Assembly (NCBI RefSeq): GCF_009696275.1
Contig: NZ_VUMI01000055.1
Location: 1-36,406 of the forward strand
Direction: 5' to 3'
Source of the DNA: Eisenbergiella porci
Lineage (GTDB): Bacteria > Bacillota > Clostridia > Lachnospirales > Lachnospiraceae
Length of the DNA: 36,406 nucleotides
The position numbers and the translations under genes were made by a program. The notes under the pieces were generated by a model that saw only the letters and a program-made list of their open reading frames with translations, was not told the origin of the DNA and searched no databases. Shown here one piece after another: positions 33,019-36,406 of this stretch (positions are counted from its first letter, which is position 1; each line of letters starts with the position of its first letter).

Positions 33019-33761
33019 TTACCCTCACTTCCCGCGCCGTCCTCCTCATCGTCCAGTTCATCCTCCGGCACTTCCGCATCATCCTCCTCGTCCTCAAAGT
33101 CATAATCATCCAGATCAGGGGAGGTCTTGGTTTTCGACTTGTTTTTGATGAACTTGATGTAGGCAAAGGCACCGCCGCCACCCAGGGCTGCAATCAGCAG
33201 CAATGCCAGCAGACCGGCAGCCGAATTGCTCTTTTCCGGCTCCGGCTCTGGTTCCGTAGTGGGTTCCGGCTCCGGTTCAGCAGGCTTGGTTTCCTTACCG
33301 GCGCACTCGGTCATATTGGTGGCGCAGACGGGGCAGCTCGTATTGACTGCGCCTGCCGCGCATTTTTCTGAACAGGTGCAGACCACGGGCGATGTTTCTT
33401 CTTCCTCGGCCAGCGCCGCCAGATCGTCCGTATCCACCGGATTCAGAAAGTAGGTCTTGAACTGTTCCTCGTCCTCATTTACCGGCGCATCATAGTCGAT
33501 CACCAGATAGAAGATATTGCCGTCCCGGTCCTCAATGGTGATGAATTGCTTATTGGTGGCCTTGTCATAAAGCAGGTCGCGGGTCACGATGTCCGTTCCC
33601 TCGGACAGTGGTTCGCCGCATTCCGGCTCCGACACAGTTTCAATGGGTTCCGTTTCCTCAAATTCCGGGCCGCCGCCCGCAAAGGCCGTGACAGAAAAGG
33701 CGCTCATGCAGAGAACACATACAGCCAGACAGGTCAGGAAACGCAGCTTAGATTTCTTCAT
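33015..33761 (-). CDS. DUF4366 (CD1107-type) surface protein
   Basis: A 248-residue exported membrane protein. A signal peptide covers residues 1-28 (LTCLAVCVLCMSAFSVTAFAGG). The extracellular part holds TNKQFITIEDRDGNIFYLVIDY and a Cys cluster (CTCSEKC...CPVCATNMTEC). A Pro-Glu stalk leads to a transmembrane helix near 187-207, and a very acidic cytoplasmic tail ends the protein. It belongs to the CD1107/DUF4366 group of clostridial conjugative elements and is probably part of the mating channel at the surface. GGAGG precedes the ATG, which lies inside the end of the DUF4315 gene. Confidence 0.85.
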   Translation of the reverse strand: MKKSKLRFLTCLAVCVLCMSAFSVTAFAGGGPEFEETEPIETVSEPECGEPLSEGTDIVTRDLLYDKATNKQFITIEDRDGNIFYLVIDYDAPVNEDEEQFKTYFLNPVDTDDLAALAEEEETSPVVCTCSEKCAAGAVNTSCPVCATNMTECAGKETKPAEPEPEPTTEPEPEPEKSNSAAGLLALLLIAALGGGGAFAYIKFIKNKSKTKTSPDLDDYDFEDEEDDAEVPEDELDDEEDGAGSEGK

Positions 33762-33996
33762 GGTCAGATTCCTCCATTTCTCCCCGCATGACAGCGGCAG
33801 GGTCGGTTTTCATGGTCTGGATCAGCGCGGCAAGCTGGGTAATATCCAGACTGTGCGCGTGAATCAGCTCCAGAATGTCGTTGTTCTCCAGCTCTGTAAT
33901 CTGCCGCTCAATTTCCCGGTTGCGGCTCTGAAGCTCGGAGATTTTGTTCTTGTTTTTATCCAGCTCACTGCGGAGCTTGTTGATCTTGGCGTTCAT
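33748..33996 (-). CDS. DUF4315 coiled-coil protein
   Basis: An 82-residue protein. Residues 1-45 are a coiled coil (INKLRSELDKNKNKISELQ, REIERQITELENN), followed by a helical region (HSLDITQLAALIQTM) and an acidic tail. It matches the DUF4315 family, always seen in this position of Tn1549-like elements. It may be an adaptor in the transfer complex. AAGGAGGG precedes the ATG. Confidence 0.85.
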   Translation of the reverse strand: MNAKINKLRSELDKNKNKISELQSRNREIERQITELENNDILELIHAHSLDITQLAALIQTMKTDPAAVMRGEMEESDHEEI

Positions 33997-34011
33997 GGTA
34001 AAATCCCTCCT

Positions 34012-35724
34012 TTACGGCAAACGGCCAAAGGTGTAAAAGTGTTGCTGCCAGTACGATGTATTGATGCTGGCGTAAGAGATGGGATTTCCGCAGTGGATCA
34101 TCATCCCATCGCCCACATAGATACCCACATGGCTGACGCCCGGCGTATCATAGGTCCCCTTGAAGAAAATCAGATCGCCGGGGCGTGCGTTGGAGGAGGA
34201 CACCGGGGTACAGATGTCGCAAAGTCCCTGTGCGCCCAGCCTGCCCATGTTCCAGCCGGAGTGGTTGATGACCCAGCTCACAAAACCGGAGCAGTCAAAA
34301 GAAGTGCTGGGGTTGGAACCGCCCCACACATAGGGGTAGCCCAGGTATTTCTCCGCTTCCTTTAACATGGCGGCAAAGACTTCATCCTCCAGCGCCTCCG
34401 GCGGTACATCGTAATCCAGATAGTCCTCTCTGGTGGAGGCATTGGGATTGCCTGCGAACAAGTCCGGCCGGTTGCCCAGGGTCGCCATATACACGGCGTA
34501 CATACTGACCTGTTCCTCACCCATGATATAGACTGGCAGATGGGACAGATCGAAGTTTTCCAGGGTTACATAGCAGATGTAATAGTCATAGGGGACTTCT
34601 TCACTGGTTTCTTCTCCGGTTTCCGGGTCCGTGGAGGTTTCGGTGCGGTAGCGGGTTTCCACCACCACATTTTCAGTGAGCATGTACTGACGGTCAAAAA
34701 GCATGGCAAGCGTTCCCTGTACCTCAGAAAGCGTCCATTCTCCCTGATGGTAGGCGGTGAGAATGGAAATCAGCACATAGGGGTCGTGCTTGATCTCATC
34801 CAGGTCATAGTGATACTCGTCATATCCGCTGTGCAGGCTCTCATAATGGTCGATCTCATACTGAAGTTCAGCCTCCATCTGTGCATAGGCAGCTTCCGCA
34901 CCCAGCATATCCTCATCACGGGAGGGATAGGTGGAACCAGCGAGGCCGGACATTCCGCCCTCCAGCAGAATCGAACAGGAGGAAAGGCTGTTCAGGAAAA
35001 AGCACAGAATGAGAAACAGCGCGATGGCAATACCGAATCCGCGCCGGTGCCGCCAGACAAAGCTGCCTGCCTTTTTTGTCTCCTCGGCAGTCTTTTTGGC
35101 GGCCTTGGCCGTATTGTCCGCAGCTTTTGCCGCAGTACCGGCAGTCTGTCCAGTACGTTTGGCGGCGGCATACTGCTTTTTGATAGCCTGCTTTTGCTGC
35201 CAACGGGAAAGCGGGTTGCTGAAGCTGGCCGGATCGTCCTGCATAGCTTTCTGATACAAGGCATTGACATTGGCCTTTTCCAGCTTTTTCTCTGCCCTCG
35301 CCGCAGCCCGGTAGGGCCGCAGCTTTTGGGAACGGTGGGCAGAAGCGGCCAGATGTGCGCCGCCCTCGGCAGTTTCCTCCAGACGGTGGGCGCTTTCCAC
35401 GCCCACATTGTCCTCCTCGGTCTCTCCGATTTTGCGATGCATCTGAACGACAAGCGCCTGACCGGGTGCCGCTGTAACAGCATGGGTCAGTTTAGAGGCC
35501 GGTGCAGGCTGATCCACTTCCTCAAAACGAAGGCGCGCCGTTTTCTTCCCGGTGGCCGGGTCAACAGTGCGCTTTTTGACTTTCTTCTTTTTCTTGGGAA
35601 TTTTGGCCCGCGCCTCCTCCGCTTTGTCAGCGGCCTTATCTGCCTTGCGGATATGTTCTTTCAGCCGGGAATCCTCGCGCTCGGCATCGGTAAACTGGAG
35701 GCGGGGATTGTTCTGCTTACTCAA
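34012..35724 (-). CDS. NlpC/P60 cell-wall hydrolase of transfer system (CD1108-type)
   Basis: A 570-residue membrane-tethered peptidoglycan hydrolase that would open the wall for the mating channel. The N-terminal cytoplasmic part (about 1-225) is basic and Ala/Lys rich. A transmembrane helix lies near 226-247 (IAIALFLILCFFLNSL). The middle domain (about 280-420) contains AYHQGEWTLSEVQGTLAMLF. The C-terminal NlpC/P60 domain has its catalytic Cys near 476 (FDCSGFVSW) and His near 531 (GVSHVGIYVG). The start is taken as TTG at 35724, where the protein begins MSKQNNPRLQFT. The frame stays open upstream but overlaps the preceding gene. Confidence 0.88.
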   Translation of the reverse strand: MSKQNNPRLQFTDAEREDSRLKEHIRKADKAADKAEEARAKIPKKKKKVKKRTVDPATGKKTARLRFEEVDQPAPASKLTHAVTAAPGQALVVQMHRKIGETEEDNVGVESAHRLEETAEGGAHLAASAHRSQKLRPYRAAARAEKKLEKANVNALYQKAMQDDPASFSNPLSRWQQKQAIKKQYAAAKRTGQTAGTAAKAADNTAKAAKKTAEETKKAGSFVWRHRRGFGIAIALFLILCFFLNSLSSCSILLEGGMSGLAGSTYPSRDEDMLGAEAAYAQMEAELQYEIDHYESLHSGYDEYHYDLDEIKHDPYVLISILTAYHQGEWTLSEVQGTLAMLFDRQYMLTENVVVETRYRTETSTDPETGEETSEEVPYDYYICYVTLENFDLSHLPVYIMGEEQVSMYAVYMATLGNRPDLFAGNPNASTREDYLDYDVPPEALEDEVFAAMLKEAEKYLGYPYVWGGSNPSTSFDCSGFVSWVINHSGWNMGRLGAQGLCDICTPVSSSNARPGDLIFFKGTYDTPGVSHVGIYVGDGMMIHCGNPISYASINTSYWQQHFYTFGRLP

Positions 35725-36055
35725 ACCACTCACCGTCAGCGATTTCTTCCAGCATGGACTCCAGCTCGCCATAGACAGCCAGATCGCCGGGAACGCTGGA
35801 CACATTCAGCATCAGCTCCGTCAGAAGGGAGCAGAGAATGAACAGTGCCTTTCCGTCAAAGTGGTTCTTGTCCCAATCCGGGACAAGCTGGGATTGCAGC
35901 TCGGCCAGACGCAGAATCCCGGCAAGTCCGCGCTCATTGAGCCTTGCGCCCACGCGCTGGGCCTGAACAAAGGTGGACAGAGCCTGCGTGGTATCTGCCA
36001 GCACCGACACTTTTTTCTTTGCCAGTGCGTCCTGTTTGAAGATAGAAGTATCCAT
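35717..36055 (-). CDS. Small conserved ICE protein, unknown function
   Basis: A 112-residue soluble helical protein (ALSTFVQAQRVGARLNERGLAGILRLAEL, then LFILCSLLTELMLNV). No functional family is recognised. Its place between virB4 and the NlpC/P60 gene, with a good AAGGAGG before its ATG, makes it part of the transfer operon. Its stop overlaps the start of the hydrolase gene by eight bases. Confidence 0.65.
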   Translation of the reverse strand: MDTSIFKQDALAKKKVSVLADTTQALSTFVQAQRVGARLNERGLAGILRLAELQSQLVPDWDKNHFDGKALFILCSLLTELMLNVSSVPGDLAVYGELESMLEEIADGEWFE

Positions 36056-36059
36056 AAAT

Positions 36060-36292
36060 TTACGCCTCCTTTTTGATTTCGTTGGGTTTGGTGGTCATTA
36101 CGGCGTACAGCTCGGTATCCTTCGGGAACCGGTCAATGAACGGCAGAATGACATTTCCGTAAAACAAAAGCCCCTCGCCCTCGCCGGAATGGGTCACATA
36201 GGAGAGCTGGTGGGGGCTGATGTTGAGCTGCTTGGCCAGAATCTGCCGGTCACCGCCAGCCTGGTTGAGCATATACACAAAGTCGCTGTTCT
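36060..36292 (-). CDS. VirB4/TraE-type ATPase, 3' exon (interrupted)
   Basis: The last 77 codons or so of a VirB4-like conjugation ATPase: NSDFVYMLNQAGGDRQIL, then ISPHQLSYVTHSGEGEG and FPKDTELYAVMTTKP. This is the C-terminal end of the ATPase that powers the type IV transfer channel. The frame runs back through AAC AGC GAC to 36292 and then meets the 3' end of a group II intron. The 5' exon lies beyond the window, so the full gene would be made only after splicing. The stop is four bases before the next gene. Confidence 0.85.
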
Positions 36293-36406
36293 ATAGTGAT
36301 AGGTAAGCCCCTGATATCATCTCAGGCTTTTCCCCCACTTCACACCGTGCATGCGACTTTCACCGCACACGGCGTTCCATCGGTTAGTAGATTTCGTTGT
36401 CTAAAC
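36293..36406 (-). mobile_element. Group II intron, 3' end
   Basis: On the minus strand, domain V occupies 36374-36341: 34 bases with CGCCGTGTGCGG, GAAA tetraloop-type turn and CGCATGCACGGTGTG. Domain VI follows (AAGCCTGA...TCAGGGGCTT with unpaired A residues), and the intron ends in CACTAT at 36293. The intron-encoded reverse transcriptase must lie right of the window. The insertion splits the VirB4 gene in the sense orientation, as needed for splicing. Confidence 0.88.

Larger units (their letters stand above)
6660..36406. mobile_element. Integrative and conjugative element, left part (Tn1549/CTn-like)
   Basis: From the tRNA-Arg cluster onward the window has int, xis, regulators, relaxase, MobC, a DarB-like protein, topoisomerase III, DUF4366/DUF4315, a CD1108-type hydrolase and VirB4. 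The backbone is clearly richer in GC than the host part, and backbone genes share strand and order with Tn1549/CTn-type elements. The left boundary is placed at the last tRNA remnant (att core CCTCCTAAG, 6660-6668). It could instead lie in the 3' part of the intact tRNA (to 6799). The right end is outside the window. Confidence 0.85.

Noticed and set aside
34540-35841. Plus-strand frame of 433 codons opposite the NlpC/P60 gene
   Set aside because: GC-rich antisense shadow. The opposite strand encodes a recognisable membrane-tethered hydrolase in the transfer operon.

Overview
The window joins an AT-rich host chromosome segment (about 1-6660) to the left part of a GC-richer integrative and conjugative element (ICE, about 6660-36406). 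The host looks like a gut member of the Lachnospiraceae (Clostridia). The evidence is a parA-parB-DUF4446-serS cluster with parS sites, as found near the replication origin of these bacteria, followed by a DUF3881-type gene, with AT-rich spacers and Gram-positive ribosome binding sites throughout.

Host part. A leftward membrane-anchored alpha/beta-hydrolase (243-1187) with an unusual nucleophile position is followed by an AT-rich spacer carrying two parS palindromes. Then come rightward parA, parB, a DUF4446 membrane protein, serS, a perfect hairpin and a DUF3881-like gene. At 6505-6799 lie three tRNA-Arg(CCU) 5' halves in tandem. Only the third continues into a complete tRNA. The first two match a tRNA up to the anticodon loop and then stop matching.

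ICE, int end (6660-10630). Six direct TGCTAATA-type repeats precede a leftward tyrosine integrase and an excisionase that appears to start at ATC. Next come a long structured untranslated region with a boxA-like sequence, a sigma-like regulator, a small-peptide ORF and a rightward XRE regulator.

Cargo 1 (10699-15463). A TetR gene and a four-gene operon (DUF4097-type lipoprotein, YjdF-like membrane protein, membrane-anchored YiiX-like papain-fold protein, condensation-type acyltransferase) carry near-identical palindromic operators at both promoters. This is the best candidate here for an undescribed system, possibly in envelope or lipid modification.

ICE backbone (15705-36292, all leftward). 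It contains a MobA-type relaxase, a CD1845-type protein, a small unknown, MobC, a DUF3848/DUF3849 protein, a giant DarB-like methylase/helicase with a TnpV gene in another frame, a TTRAP-type protein and an ArdC/YodL/DUF4316 protein. After a second cargo gene (two membrane segments plus coiled coil, own terminator) come a small conserved protein, topoisomerase III, a Cys-rich peptide, DUF4366, DUF4315, an NlpC/P60 (CD1108-type) protein, a small unknown and the 3' exon of a VirB4/TraE ATPase. The layout is that of Tn1549/CTn-like elements. At the right edge the VirB4 gene is interrupted by the 3' end of a group II intron. The right end of the ICE lies outside the window.
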